A stretch of DNA of 64,000 nucleotides from Vulcanimicrobiota bacterium (GCA_003140855.1 PLLF01000070.1:1-64000), one strand, 5' to 3'; shown: positions 1 through 8,425, counted from the stretch's first letter. Program-made: numbers and translations. Notes: generated from the letters alone by a model not told the origin.

Positions 1-83
1 ATTACCTCGAACCGTTGCCCATTGCCGTTCCGAAAATCGATCAGGGCGGCCATGATGTCGGCGTTGGTGTACCTGCGTGCCAT
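1..83 (-). CDS. Possible partial CDS, N-terminal 27 codons of an unknown protein
   Basis: On the minus strand an ATG at 83 opens a frame (MARRYTNADIMAALIDF...) that stays open to the window edge. It would lie 46 bases downstream of the secreted-protein gene that ends at 130, in the same direction. There is no good Shine-Dalgarno sequence, and 27 residues are too few to recognise a family. It is listed only because same-strand spacing and the open frame fit a following gene. Confidence 0.3.
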   Translation of the reverse strand, partial: MARRYTNADIMAALIDFRNGNGQRFEV

Positions 84-129
84 AATGGAGAGAGTACGAT
101 GCTATTGTTGCCGGCCTGTTTCCTTTTTG

Positions 130-1128
130 TTAAGGCCAGTTGCCATCGATTTCGGCCATGAGCGTACGATCCGGGGTTGCGGTGAAGCCCGGCAACTTGT
201 AATGCAGCACGTTGTCGAAAGGCTTTGAATAGATCGGGCCGATCGGCCCGTCGGCAAAACCGATCGTCAGGTCGTAACTGAGCGCGTCATCGAGCACGAA
301 CGGAAACCAAATGTCGACCGTTGTCCCGGGTTGAAAGGTTACGGGCGCCGACCCATCGAGCGTGAGATCGAAATACAGAACTGCGGTCGAAATAAAATGC
401 AGTGTGGTTGGATACGGGATGATCTCAGCCTCCGTCGGCGGCCGCGCATACAGGGGCTCGGCGGAAGTACCGGTTCGGGCGTCATTTTTGCTGTAAGCAA
501 TTGTGATATCGTAGCCGGAAGTATAGCTGGGAATTTGCCAGAGCGTGCCTCCGGTGGAATCGATGCTGCCCAGCAGCTGACCGCAGCGGCGATCCACCAT
601 GGCGGTTTTGCGCACCGGCTTTGACTGCAGCAAGCCGGCGCTATGCAAAAGTGCTGCGGCGACGAGTTCTCGCGGTAACCCGTCTTCCAGCAGCGCGGCG
701 GTATTTGGCAAGGCTTGCGCAACCAGGGAGCATTTTTGCGGCAATGGATAGGACGCCGAGTCAATCCAGCCGTCGATCTCGCGTCTGTATTCCAGCGCGT
801 CCCACCAGCGGTCGTATTGCCGGATCAGCCCCATGAGGCCATGATTGCCGCCGATGCCCCACGACAGAAGAGCGGCGTCCTTGACCACGACGACGTCGGA
901 TATCCGCGTGTTGTCAGGGTCGGCTTTCCATCCCCGTGCAGTGTGTGCGAGCAATCTTTGTGCGGCGAATCGCACTTCGCGGACATCGGCGCGGGGGCCG
1001 AAATCATCGGCGCAAGCCAAACGACTTGCAGCCGCAACTAAAGCTACAGTGAGGAGAAGACGTCTAATTGCCGCTCCAATTCGGTTTGCGTTTTTCAAGA
1101 AACGCGCTCGTGCCTTCCTTAAAGTCAT
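130..1128 (-). CDS. Secreted protein of unknown function
   Basis: About 332 residues from the ATG at 1128. A hydrophobic signal segment (RRLLLTVALVAAASRLACA) precedes a mature part that starts near ADDFGPRADV. The exported domain has many aromatic residues and a WDAL...REIDGW stretch, and I do not recognise it. The ATG start overlaps the upstream enoyl-CoA hydratase gene by 65 bases and gives the signal peptide an unusually long basic front. An ATT at 1068, overlapping the hydratase stop (ATTAG) and preceded by GGAG, would give a more typical 312-residue precursor. Export is well supported; function is unknown. Confidence 0.72.
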   Translation of the reverse strand: MTLRKARARFLKNANRIGAAIRRLLLTVALVAAASRLACADDFGPRADVREVRFAAQRLLAHTARGWKADPDNTRISDVVVVKDAALLSWGIGGNHGLMGLIRQYDRWWDALEYRREIDGWIDSASYPLPQKCSLVAQALPNTAALLEDGLPRELVAAALLHSAGLLQSKPVRKTAMVDRRCGQLLGSIDSTGGTLWQIPSYTSGYDITIAYSKNDARTGTSAEPLYARPPTEAEIIPYPTTLHFISTAVLYFDLTLDGSAPVTFQPGTTVDIWFPFVLDDALSYDLTIGFADGPIGPIYSKPFDNVLHYKLPGFTATPDRTLMAEIDGNWP

Positions 1129-1858
1129 TGGTGTCGACCAGTGTGCCGAACTCAACCGATTCCAATTCGAGCGCATCGCCGATCGAAAGGTGCGCTCCCG
1201 AGTTTATGGCCCGCTTGCAGCCTTCGATTGCGAGCGGCGCTTTGCCGGCGATCGTATTTGCGATTCGTTTTGCTTCTTCGAGCAGTTGTGCTTGCGGGAC
1301 CACCTTTTGCACCAGGCCGATGCGCAGCGCTTCCGGCGCGTCGATCGTCTCGCCGGTCAAGCACAGATACATCGCCATGCCTTTTCCAACGAGCCGCGTC
1401 GTGCGCTGTGACCCGCCGTAGCCGGGAATGAGGCCGAGGTTTACCTCGGGCTGGCCAAACTTCGCATTGTCGCTCGCAATGATGATGTCGCCGGCCATCG
1501 CGAGTTCGCATCCGCCGCCGAGGGCAAATCCGTTCACCGCCATGACGACGGGTTTCTTTAGGCGCTCGATCTGCAAGGTAACGGCCTGTCCGCTACGCGC
1601 TTTCGAGGCGCCTTGAAACGCGCTGCGCAGAGCGTTGATCTCGCTGATGTCAGCACCGGCTGCGAAAGCTTTGGTTCCCGATCCGGTGATGACGATCGCT
1701 CGCACCGCCGCCTCGGAATCGAGCTCTTTGAGCACGCGCGAAAGTTTCTCGAGCAACTCCGCATTGAGCGCGTTGAGCACTTGTGGACGATTGAGAGTAA
1801 CGACAGCGACCGCACCGTCGCGCTCGACGGCAACCGGTTCGGCGGTTTCGGGATGCAC
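1064..1858 (-). CDS. Enoyl-CoA hydratase/isomerase (crotonase family)
   Basis: 264 residues, the usual crotonase length. The family hydrates or isomerises enoyl-CoA thioesters in fatty-acid or amino-acid breakdown in the cytoplasm. The oxyanion-hole segments FAAGAD (65-70) and ALGGGCELA (112-120) are present. So are both glutamates used by hydratases, E118 in GGCELA and E138 in FGQPEVNLG, followed by the LIPGYGGSQR motif. Both glutamates favour true hydratase chemistry over the isomerase-only branches; the chain length of the substrate cannot be read. The start is GTG at 1858. It is divergent from phoU and followed by the secreted unknown gene. Confidence 0.93.
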   Translation of the reverse strand: MHPETAEPVAVERDGAVAVVTLNRPQVLNALNAELLEKLSRVLKELDSEAAVRAIVITGSGTKAFAAGADISEINALRSAFQGASKARSGQAVTLQIERLKKPVVMAVNGFALGGGCELAMAGDIIIASDNAKFGQPEVNLGLIPGYGGSQRTTRLVGKGMAMYLCLTGETIDAPEALRIGLVQKVVPQAQLLEEAKRIANTIAGKAPLAIEGCKRAINSGAHLSIGDALELESVEFGTLVDTNDFKEGTSAFLEKRKPNWSGN

Positions 1859-1877
1859 GGCCTTGAAAATTGTCTAA

Positions 1878-1906
1878 TTGCGTGCGGGGAACCTTGCGGC
1901 TATACT
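1878..1906 (+). promoter_or_regulatory. Predicted sigma-70-type promoter of phoU (leaderless)
   Basis: TTGCGT at 1878-1883 and TATACT at 1901-1906 are separated by exactly 17 bases. The -10 box matches the consensus at five of six positions; the -35 box matches at three. Six or seven bases after the -10 box is the A of the phoU ATG (1913), so the transcript would start at or next to the start codon. There is no Shine-Dalgarno sequence before that ATG, which agrees with leaderless translation. Confidence 0.55.
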
Positions 1907-1912
1907 GTAAAG

Positions 1913-2548
1913 ATGCGTACCGCATATCACGAGGCGCTTGAATCAACGCGGCTCGACGTCGTCCGCCTCGGTGCTTTAGCCGGCGATGCCATTCGCGTTG
2001 CGGTCGAAGCACTGGAGAAGCGCGACACCTCCGCAGCAGCGCGCGTTATAGCAGGCGACGATGCGATCGACGATCTGCGCCGTAAGATCGAAGCTTCGTG
2101 CATCGAGCTGATTTGGCGGCAACAGCCCGTCGCCGGCGAGCTGCGTGAAATCGCCGCGATGTTGGAAATCGCGACCGACTTGGAACGCATCGGCGATTAT
2201 GGCGTGGATATCGCCAAGCATGCGATCAAGCTGGCCGACGTTCCGCTGCGCCCCGTACGCGTCGAGATCGATCGCATTGCCGAGCTCGCAATCGCGACCC
2301 TGGTGGGTGCGATGCGCGCTTACACGGAGCGAGACGCGGAATTGGCCTCGCGCGTCATCGACGAAGACGACGAAGTCGACCGTCAATACAAACTCAGCGT
2401 TCGCGCTTTGGAACAGGAAATGCAGGCCGATCCGGAAATGGTGCCGGCCGGCGCACGCATCCTGTTCGTGCTCGCGGAGCTCGAACGCGTCGGCGACCGT
2501 GCCAACAACATCGCTTGGCACACGAAGGAAATGATCGGCGACGCTTGA
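1913..2548 (+). CDS. phoU: Phosphate transport/signalling accessory protein PhoU
   Basis: 211 residues made of two tandem three-helix PhoU repeats. Each repeat carries the family signature: EIATDLERIGDYGVDIA in the first half and LFVLAELERVGDRANNIAWHT in the second. The E/D clusters bind metal in known PhoU proteins, which link the Pst transporter to the PhoR kinase and dampen phosphate uptake. No pst or phoBR genes are in view, so phosphate control is inferred from family only. The ATG at 1913 is chosen because the homology begins there and the frame further upstream overlaps the divergent promoter region. Its stop overlaps the next start in TTGA. Confidence 0.93.
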   Translation: MRTAYHEALESTRLDVVRLGALAGDAIRVAVEALEKRDTSAAARVIAGDDAIDDLRRKIEASCIELIWRQQPVAGELREIAAMLEIATDLERIGDYGVDIAKHAIKLADVPLRPVRVEIDRIAELAIATLVGAMRAYTERDAELASRVIDEDDEVDRQYKLSVRALEQEMQADPEMVPAGARILFVLAELERVGDRANNIAWHTKEMIGDA

Positions 2549-3684
2549 CGACCCCGCTGCCTCGCGACCTGTTCGCCGTAACTCAATCCTATAAGTATTT
2601 CAATCACGCCGCAGTCGGCGTTCTTCCGCGACCCACGCAAGTAGCGCTGCAAGAATTCGTGGCCGCTCACGCGCAGGCGGGCGTCCTGGGAACGTGGCCT
2701 TACGAGCGAAACATGGGCGACTACCGCGCGCGCATCGCGCGATTCATCGGCGCGCAGCCCGGTGAGATCGCTGTTCTGCGCAACACGGGCGACGGGGCCA
2801 ACGTCATCAGTGCGGGTTTCCCGTGGAAGGACGGCGACGAGCTCGTTTTGCCGGACAACGAGTTCCCGGCCAACGTTCAGCCGTGGCTGCGCCTGCGAAA
2901 GCGCGGCGTGTCCATCCGCTTCGTAGACTCGCGCCGCGCACGGCTTACGCCCGACGTCTTACGCGAACACATAACGCCGCGCACGCGGGTCGTGACGGTA
3001 TCGTGGGTTTCTTTCGAGGACGGCTACCGCCACGATTTGGAGGGGCTGGCGCAAGTTGCGCACGAGGCGGGTGCGCTCTTTTGCGTCGATGCGATTCAAG
3101 GTTTGGGAGCGTTTCCGCTCGACGTCGAGGCCAGTGGTATCGATGCGCTATACGCGGGCGGCGCAAAGTGGCTGCTCGCATTGCAAGGCGTAAGTTTTCT
3201 GTACGTGCGCGCGGATCTGATCGATCGCCTCGAACTTGCCTCGCCCGGCTGGCGATCGCCGGCGGATATGTGGAATTTTCTGGACTACGAGCAGCCTTTC
3301 GTGGCCGATGCGACCCGTTTTGAAGGCGGAACGCCAAATTTCATCGGCGCGCTCTCGCTAGCAGAGTCCATCGCCGTGATCGATGCGGCCGGAACTTCGC
3401 GTATTGGTGCGCACGTTCTGGAACTGACGGATCGCCTTGTGGATGGTCTCAACCGGGCCGGCGCACAAGTCGCGAGCGTTCGCAGTGCGGCGGAATCCTC
3501 GGGCATCGTTATATTTACGATCCCCGGCGTGGACTCGGTCGCGCTCGGAAAGCATCTCCAGCGCGAAGGTTTCATTACCACTTACCGCCCCAATGGCATT
3601 CGCGTTGCGCCGCACGGTTACAACGCACCGGAAGAAATCGATGCATTGCTCGATTCGCTCGGCGCGTATAGAAAGGAAGCTTGA
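2545..3684 (+). CDS. Class V aminotransferase-fold PLP enzyme (cysteine desulfurase/epimerase-like)
   Basis: 379 residues from the TTG at 2545, which overlaps the phoU stop (TTGA). The fold-type I, class V pattern is complete: FNHAAVGVLPRP near the N-terminus, a cofactor-contacting aspartate in FCVDAIQGLGAF (about D182), and a Schiff-base lysine in AGGAKWLLALQG (about K208). FEGGTPNF and the C-terminal GIRVAPHGYNAPEEI segment also fit. The family includes isopenicillin-N epimerase-like proteins, cysteine desulfurases and kynureninases. No cysteine-loop motif shows which reaction applies, so the substrate is open. An in-frame TTG at 2515 is an alternative start. Confidence 0.85.
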   Translation: MTTPLPRDLFAVTQSYKYFNHAAVGVLPRPTQVALQEFVAAHAQAGVLGTWPYERNMGDYRARIARFIGAQPGEIAVLRNTGDGANVISAGFPWKDGDELVLPDNEFPANVQPWLRLRKRGVSIRFVDSRRARLTPDVLREHITPRTRVVTVSWVSFEDGYRHDLEGLAQVAHEAGALFCVDAIQGLGAFPLDVEASGIDALYAGGAKWLLALQGVSFLYVRADLIDRLELASPGWRSPADMWNFLDYEQPFVADATRFEGGTPNFIGALSLAESIAVIDAAGTSRIGAHVLELTDRLVDGLNRAGAQVASVRSAAESSGIVIFTIPGVDSVALGKHLQREGFITTYRPNGIRVAPHGYNAPEEIDALLDSLGAYRKEA

Positions 3685-4340
3685 TGTTCGCATTCGTGTT
3701 CTTGGCGGTCGCGGCGACGGCGCCCATGACCCCGGCGGACGGTTCCTATACCTACGGCATTTCCGTGGCGGGAAGCGCGGCCGGAAAAACGACCATCACG
3801 CTCATCCACACGGCGGGCGGCATTCAACTTACAGAGTCCGGTGTCGCCAGTTACGGCGGAACGGATTATGCCGGCACGGCAACGCTCAATCTCGACGGCG
3901 CGCTAGCGCCCGCGCGTTATGCGGCCGTTTACAGTCCGCCGGGACGGACGATCCATGCCGCGCTCGCCTTTAACGGCAACAGCGCGACCGAAACCGGCGA
4001 CAACGGCGGCATGACGTTTAATCTGGATGCGAGCACGAAGCATTTCGCCGTACTCGACGGCGTTCTGTTTTCGGGGTTCTTTATTTTGCCGTCGCAATTG
4101 CGCGCTTGGAACGCGCAGGCGTTTACCGCGGTCTCGCCTATGCTCGGACACGGCGGAGCGATTGCGCTCGACGCGGCGCTCAAAGCCGATCGTCCTAAGG
4201 GCGTTCCGGCGGGCGACCTGCCGGTCTCGGTCAGCGACCCGTTGGCCTTTACGGTTTGGTACGATCCGGTTACGCTCGTTGTCGACGAACTTGACGTTCC
4301 GGCGCAAGCCCTGTCGGTTGTGCGCACCCGGCAGGAGTAA
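3684..4340 (+). CDS. Secreted protein of unknown function
   Basis: 218 residues. The ATG at 3684 overlaps the previous stop (TGATG) and has AAGGAA at 3672-3677 as ribosome-binding site. A short hydrophobic leader (MFAFVFLAVAATA) precedes a glycine-, threonine- and alanine-rich domain that looks beta-strand rich (SYTYGISVAGSAAGKTTITL; later AFTVWYDPVTLVVDELDV). It resembles small exported beta-barrel or lipocalin-like DUFs in composition, but I cannot name a family. It is translationally coupled to the aminotransferase, with another exported protein next. Confidence 0.8.
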   Translation: MFAFVFLAVAATAPMTPADGSYTYGISVAGSAAGKTTITLIHTAGGIQLTESGVASYGGTDYAGTATLNLDGALAPARYAAVYSPPGRTIHAALAFNGNSATETGDNGGMTFNLDASTKHFAVLDGVLFSGFFILPSQLRAWNAQAFTAVSPMLGHGGAIALDAALKADRPKGVPAGDLPVSVSDPLAFTVWYDPVTLVVDELDVPAQALSVVRTRQE

Positions 4341-4367
4341 CCGCCCGACCTCACCGATTTGAACGGT

Positions 4368-4883
4368 ATGAAGAAACCGTTCATAGCCTTGGCAGTTTGT
4401 TTGGCGTTTGCGCTCGGCGTCTTTGTTTCGAAAGTGCAACTGAACGTTGCGTCGGCGTCGCCGGCCGGAATACCGTCGGCGGGCTGGACGCTGCACATCG
4501 ACGCGCAAAAACACTTCGGCGTGGCCAACTCGACGCAAATCGCGCACCATTGGTGTAAGGGCGGCCTAACCGGTGGAATACTCGAGTGCCAGATCTACGA
4601 TTCAGACGCGCCGAATGCGCGCCTGGTCGAAGTCGAAACGATCGTGCCCACTAAAGTCTGGCAGACGTTCCCGAAATCCGAACAGGCGCTCTGGCATTAC
4701 CACAGGGTGGAAATTCCATTGGTCCATGCCACCCTTCCCGGAATGCCGGCGGCGCAACAGAAAAAAGTTGTTGCGTCATTGTTGGATACTTACGGCAAAA
4801 TTTGGATGCTGTGGAACCCAGCCAACACTTCAGGCGGCTGGCCGATCGGCAAACCGTCGATCGTCATCCTGCCTACGCACTAA
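4368..4883 (+). CDS. Exported DUF1264 / oil-body-associated-like protein
   Basis: 171 residues beginning MKKPFIALAVCLAFALG, a clear signal or anchor segment. The rest follows the DUF1264 (OBAP) pattern: an HxxC-type segment (IAHHWCKGG), the strongly conserved ECQIYDSDAPNARLVEVE stretch, ALWHYHRVEI, and LLDTYGKIWMLWNP near the end. Plant members sit on oil bodies; bacterial members are uncharacterised and are often exported. The ATG at 4368 is preferred over the TTG at 4359 because it starts the signal peptide properly. It is convergent with the ATP-grasp-like gene, whose stop is only four bases away. Confidence 0.8.
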   Translation: MKKPFIALAVCLAFALGVFVSKVQLNVASASPAGIPSAGWTLHIDAQKHFGVANSTQIAHHWCKGGLTGGILECQIYDSDAPNARLVEVETIVPTKVWQTFPKSEQALWHYHRVEIPLVHATLPGMPAAQQKKVVASLLDTYGKIWMLWNPANTSGGWPIGKPSIVILPTH

Positions 4884-4887
4884 CGGC

Positions 4888-6321
4888 TTAGTTGCCGTGG
4901 GGCGTGACGATACTCGGGGCCATGACCGCGTCGGTCATGCCGTGAATTAAGCGTTTGTCCGCGGGCGCCACCGTTGCGAGGACGCCGCCCAAACGCATTT
5001 GACCGTCCACGACGAAAAAGTAGGGACAAAGGCGCACGCGCCCGTCGAACGTGCGAATCTCGTCCGCGGCGCGATCGAGGTAGGATTGACGCACGCGCTT
5101 TCCTTTATAAAAGCGCTGTAAGATGCGGGGCGTCCGGTCGAATTCGCGTACCGCTTCCTGCAGCGTGGCGGTCCATTCGTCTTTGGTGAGATCGTTTGCA
5201 ACGCGTACGCCGCGCGAGCCCCACGCCAGCTCGGAGAATCCCGACGGCTTGATCACGTACTCGCGTTCGGTCTTCGTGAGTTCCGCGAGCTGCATCCAGT
5301 CCGAAACCGGCGTGCCGTTGGCTTCGAGCCCGGCGATGACTGCCTGCGGCGGAAGCGGGCGCGGATCGACGACCCAGGTTTCCGGAAAGAGCTGCTTGAG
5401 GTGATCGTAGACGCCGTTGCCGAGCTCGGCTTTCCAAAGCTTTGCGAGCAAAGGATGATGGAAGAGCGCAAATGTCAGCTTTTCTTCGAGCTGCGCCTTT
5501 GGGGGCGGCGTCATCGTTACGCGGTTGTGGCGCGCCGAGTAAAGCATCAGCTCTTGCTTGGGCACGTTGAGCAGATCGAAAAGCTCGAAGTTCCGGTAGA
5601 GGACGTCGATTTTCTCTTCGCGTCCGTCCGGCAACCGCACGAACAGCGCATCCTCGGTGAAGTAGATGTCCTGCGGCTTGCACATGTATGCGCCGAGATT
5701 TGAGACGCGTACCAGCGCTTCGGCCATCCATTTCATCTCGGGGCGATAGTCACCCGACTCATCCGAGACGACGATCGCGACCGTCGGTTTCTCTTTTCCG
5801 CTTGCCGACGCGATCATCGCCGCGAAGGATTGCACGATTCCGTCTGCGCCGCCGATGCTTTCCATGCCGAGTTTGCAATATGCCTCGGACATCGCGCCCA
5901 GAAAGCCCATGCCGCCGGGAACGCTGTCGAGCTCGCTCGCAATGAATCCGTCGTCGGTGAGGATCAAATCCGGACGGATAACACCGGGGAGGTCTTGCCG
6001 GAAACGGTTTTGCCGCGATAGCCTAACGATATGTTCGGGCTTTCCACGATCGAGATACTCTGCGATGAATGGCGGCGCCGTGCCGCGGGCGCTGCGATTA
6101 TAGAGATTGTTGAGCGCGCGATAAAACAGGAGAAGATTTGCGCCGATGGTTTCGATCCGCTCCAGCGTGCGGGCGGACAATGCAAACGGCTCGGGGCTGA
6201 TGCGCCACGGGATCCGTTCGTCTGCGGTTTCGACCTTGAACAGTCCGGAAGGGATCGCGTCGTAGAGAAAATGCGCTTGCTCGCGAGCCGTGAGATTGGG
6301 CGCGTATGCCGTACACGCCAT
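4888..6321 (-). CDS. ATP-grasp-like protein of unknown substrate
   Basis: 477 residues, cytoplasmic. RPDLILTDDGFIASELDSVPGG (about 117-138) resembles the N-terminal part of circularly permuted ATP-grasp enzymes. EYVIKPSGFSELAWGSRGVRV (about 352-372) looks like the nucleotide-binding lysine strand and loop, and LYRNFEL and the late FDGRVRLCPYFFVVDGQMRLGGV fit the C-terminal half. Such enzymes ligate a carboxylate to an amine or thiol using ATP. I cannot tell the substrate and no pathway partners lie next to it. It has its own upstream region of about 128 bases; GGGGAG lies before the ATG at 6321. Confidence 0.6.
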   Translation of the reverse strand: MACTAYAPNLTAREQAHFLYDAIPSGLFKVETADERIPWRISPEPFALSARTLERIETIGANLLLFYRALNNLYNRSARGTAPPFIAEYLDRGKPEHIVRLSRQNRFRQDLPGVIRPDLILTDDGFIASELDSVPGGMGFLGAMSEAYCKLGMESIGGADGIVQSFAAMIASASGKEKPTVAIVVSDESGDYRPEMKWMAEALVRVSNLGAYMCKPQDIYFTEDALFVRLPDGREEKIDVLYRNFELFDLLNVPKQELMLYSARHNRVTMTPPPKAQLEEKLTFALFHHPLLAKLWKAELGNGVYDHLKQLFPETWVVDPRPLPPQAVIAGLEANGTPVSDWMQLAELTKTEREYVIKPSGFSELAWGSRGVRVANDLTKDEWTATLQEAVREFDRTPRILQRFYKGKRVRQSYLDRAADEIRTFDGRVRLCPYFFVVDGQMRLGGVLATVAPADKRLIHGMTDAVMAPSIVTPHGN

Positions 6322-6449
6322 TAGAAACTCCCCGAGCCTCGACAGCCGTCGGGAATCTTAGACATGCCGAACGCAATATATCGTCGTCGCCGCATCAGAG
6401 ATTAAAATACCACATTTGGCCGGTTAGGTTGCGGGCCGGGCCTAGGAGC

Positions 6450-6845
6450 CTATTTTATGGTGATGGCGCCCGGGGTGAGGAGGGCGCTTTCGACCTGGAC
6501 GAGGCCGCCCCGGTAGACCAGCGTCAGATGCAGGGTACCTTCCAGGCCGACACGGTTCAGCGCAACGTCCTCGATGACGCGTGAGGCAGTCTCACCGGAG
6601 ATGAACTGCAGCGTGTTTTGCTGGGTGAAGGAGCCGCGGCCGGTACTGTAGCTTTCAGTGACTTGCACGGGCAAATCGTGCCCGGCGGCTGCCGAATTTT
6701 CGGCCGCGACGCAGTAGCTTACGGTCAGCGCAGTGCCCTTTACGGGAAGCGTCTCGCGCGTACAGCGGTTGCCTTGCGCGTCCGCACCGCCGCCGGCGAA
6801 AAGCGCCAGGAGCAGAGCCAGAAACGTGCGGCTATAGATTTTCAT
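6450..6845 (-). CDS. Small secreted protein of unknown function
   Basis: 131 residues with a textbook signal peptide (MKIYSRTFLALLLALFAGGGADA) and predicted cleavage after ADA. The mature part has two cysteines (NRCTRETL and VSYCVAAE) that could form a disulfide, and strand-like repeats of T, V and S. No family is recognised. It is divergent from the HAD hydrolase, with 82 bases between the two starts. Confidence 0.75.
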   Translation of the reverse strand: MKIYSRTFLALLLALFAGGGADAQGNRCTRETLPVKGTALTVSYCVAAENSAAAGHDLPVQVTESYSTGRGSFTQQNTLQFISGETASRVIEDVALNRVGLEGTLHLTLVYRGGLVQVESALLTPGAITIK

Positions 6846-6927
6846 GCCTTATCGAAGCAACGTTCGGTGCCGCCTGAAAGGTTGCATTGGGGTGCCGGTA
6901 GGGCTGCCGTTTGACGAAGGGTATATC

Positions 6928-7755
6928 ATGGAGCCGATGCGGTTTGACTTGATCGCGCTCGACCTCGATGGAACGCTCTTGGATTCGCAAGAGCGGGTTT
7001 CGCCGCGCAACCGCGCCGCCATCGAAGCTGCGCTGGCGGCGGGAATTCGCATCGTGCTCGTGACCGGGCGCGGCGTGGACATGCCGATCCGCGTCAGCAG
7101 CGAGCTCGGGCTAAACCTACCGGTGATCTGCTGTCACGGCGCGCTGACCAAAGACTTCGGCGCGAATCGCACGCTCGGCCACATTCCGGTGCCGCTGCAA
7201 TATGCCAAGCCGATGATCGAGTTTTCAGAACGTGAAGGTCTTTCGATTGCGATTTACGCCGAAGAGTTTTTCTATCGCCTCGAAGGATCGAAATTGCACA
7301 TGGACGACATGCGCGGTCCCGCATGGCGCGAAGTAAAGACCTTCGGCGAAGTTTTGCATACGGCGCCGACCTTCATTCGCTTTCTGGGGCAAGAGTCCGT
7401 CGCAGCCATGGAGCGAGAGTTTTGCGATCTGCCGCTGCATTTCAAGTATGAAAGCTGGCTGAACTTCGTCGAATGCGCCGTTACGAGCCGGGAAGCTACG
7501 AAGCAGCGCGCGCTCGCGCGCCTCTGCGCGGATTTTCAAATACCGTCGGAACGCGCGCTTGCGATCGGCGACTCGCGTAACGACGTGCCGATGTTGCGGT
7601 GGGCCGGCGTAGGCGTTGCGATGGCGAACGCGCTTCCCGAAGTGCGCGAAGCGGTCCGGTACGTGACGGCCAGCAACGAAGAAGACGGAGTCGCGCTCGC
7701 AATCGAACGTTTCGCTTTGAGTCCGCATCCGCAAAAAAGCACGCGCATCGCGTGA
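6928..7755 (+). CDS. Cof-type HAD-superfamily phosphatase
   Basis: 275 residues from the ATG at 6928, preceded by GAAGGG. HAD motif I is DLDGTLLDS with the nucleophile and acid/base aspartates, motif II is LVTGRG, motif III is the lysine in SREATKQRAL, and motif IV is IGDSRNDVPML. The large cap between motifs II and III (about residues 80-190) and the MANALPEVREAVRYVT ending are typical of Cof/type IIB sugar- or cofactor-phosphate phosphatases. The substrate is unknown. Its stop overlaps the moaD start in GTGA, placing it at the head of the molybdopterin genes. Confidence 0.9.
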   Translation: MEPMRFDLIALDLDGTLLDSQERVSPRNRAAIEAALAAGIRIVLVTGRGVDMPIRVSSELGLNLPVICCHGALTKDFGANRTLGHIPVPLQYAKPMIEFSEREGLSIAIYAEEFFYRLEGSKLHMDDMRGPAWREVKTFGEVLHTAPTFIRFLGQESVAAMEREFCDLPLHFKYESWLNFVECAVTSREATKQRALARLCADFQIPSERALAIGDSRNDVPMLRWAGVGVAMANALPEVREAVRYVTASNEEDGVALAIERFALSPHPQKSTRIA

Positions 7756-7994
7756 AGGTCCGCGTGCTGGCATTTGCGCGCGTGCGCGAACTGCTCGGAT
7801 CGGCACGCGAGGTCGAACTCCCGGCCGGATCGACTGCCGCGGCGCTATGGGATGAACTGGCGAAAACGTGCACCGGTCTACCAGCGCTGGCGAAATCTAC
7901 CCGCATCGCTCGTAATGGTCACGTGGTGAATCGCGCCGAAATTCTGCACGAAGGCGACGAGATCGCCTTGCTGCCGCCCGCCGGAGGTGGCTAA
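7752..7994 (+). CDS. moaD: Molybdopterin synthase small subunit MoaD
   Basis: 80 residues from the GTG at 7752 (GTGA overlap with the HAD gene). It is a ubiquitin-like protein ending in LLPPAGGG. The terminal GG is adenylated by MoeB and converted to a thiocarboxylate that donates sulfur to precursor Z. VRVLAFARVRELLGSAREVELPAG and GDEIALLPP match the family. MoaE follows directly (TAATG), so the two synthase subunits are translated together; the matching E1 enzyme is at 9178. Confidence 0.93.
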   Translation: MKVRVLAFARVRELLGSAREVELPAGSTAAALWDELAKTCTGLPALAKSTRIARNGHVVNRAEILHEGDEIALLPPAGGG

Positions 7995-8425
7995 TGTTTG
8001 CGGTCGTAAGCGAACCAATAGACGTCGCTGCCATCGCGCGTGAAGTCCGGACCGACGCGTGCGGCGCCGTCGTTACGTTTGCCGGCGTCGTGCGCGAACG
8101 TTCCGACGACGATCGTCCCGTAACCGGCCTCTCGTACGAAGCGCATGAAAACATGGCGGCCGAGGAATTCGAACGAATCGCAGCCGAGGCTCGCGAGCGT
8201 TTCGGTTCCTGCGCGATTTCGGTCGTGCACCGCATCGGCGATCTCGCGGTGGGTGACGTCTCGGTCGCGGTAGCAGTCGCCGCGCCGCATCGCAGCGCTG
8301 CGTTTGCCGCGTGCGAATATGCCATCCACGAATTGAAACGCCGCGCTCCGATTTGGAAGAAGGAGCATTACACGCGCGGTGACAGCGAGTGGAAAACGAA
8401 CCCCGATCGCGCGAATTCGCCGTGA
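7994..8425 (+). CDS. moaE: Molybdopterin synthase catalytic subunit MoaE
   Basis: 143 residues; the ATG at 7994 overlaps the moaD stop, with GGAGGTGG at 7983-7990. It forms the heterotetramer with MoaD and inserts the two dithiolene sulfurs. Family landmarks are GAVVTFAGVVRERSDD, LSYEAHENMAAEEF, VVHRIGDLAVGDVSVAVAV and the active-site lysine region KRRAPIWKKEHY. Nothing is missing. Its stop overlaps the next start (GTGA). Confidence 0.95.
   Translation: MFAVVSEPIDVAAIAREVRTDACGAVVTFAGVVRERSDDDRPVTGLSYEAHENMAAEEFERIAAEARERFGSCAISVVHRIGDLAVGDVSVAVAVAAPHRSAAFAACEYAIHELKRRAPIWKKEHYTRGDSEWKTNPDRANSP

Noticed and set aside
22-228. Plus-strand ORF at the window start
   Set aside because: It overlaps the minus-strand secreted gene and the possible partial gene, has an arginine- and cysteine-rich shadow-like composition, and has no homology I can see.
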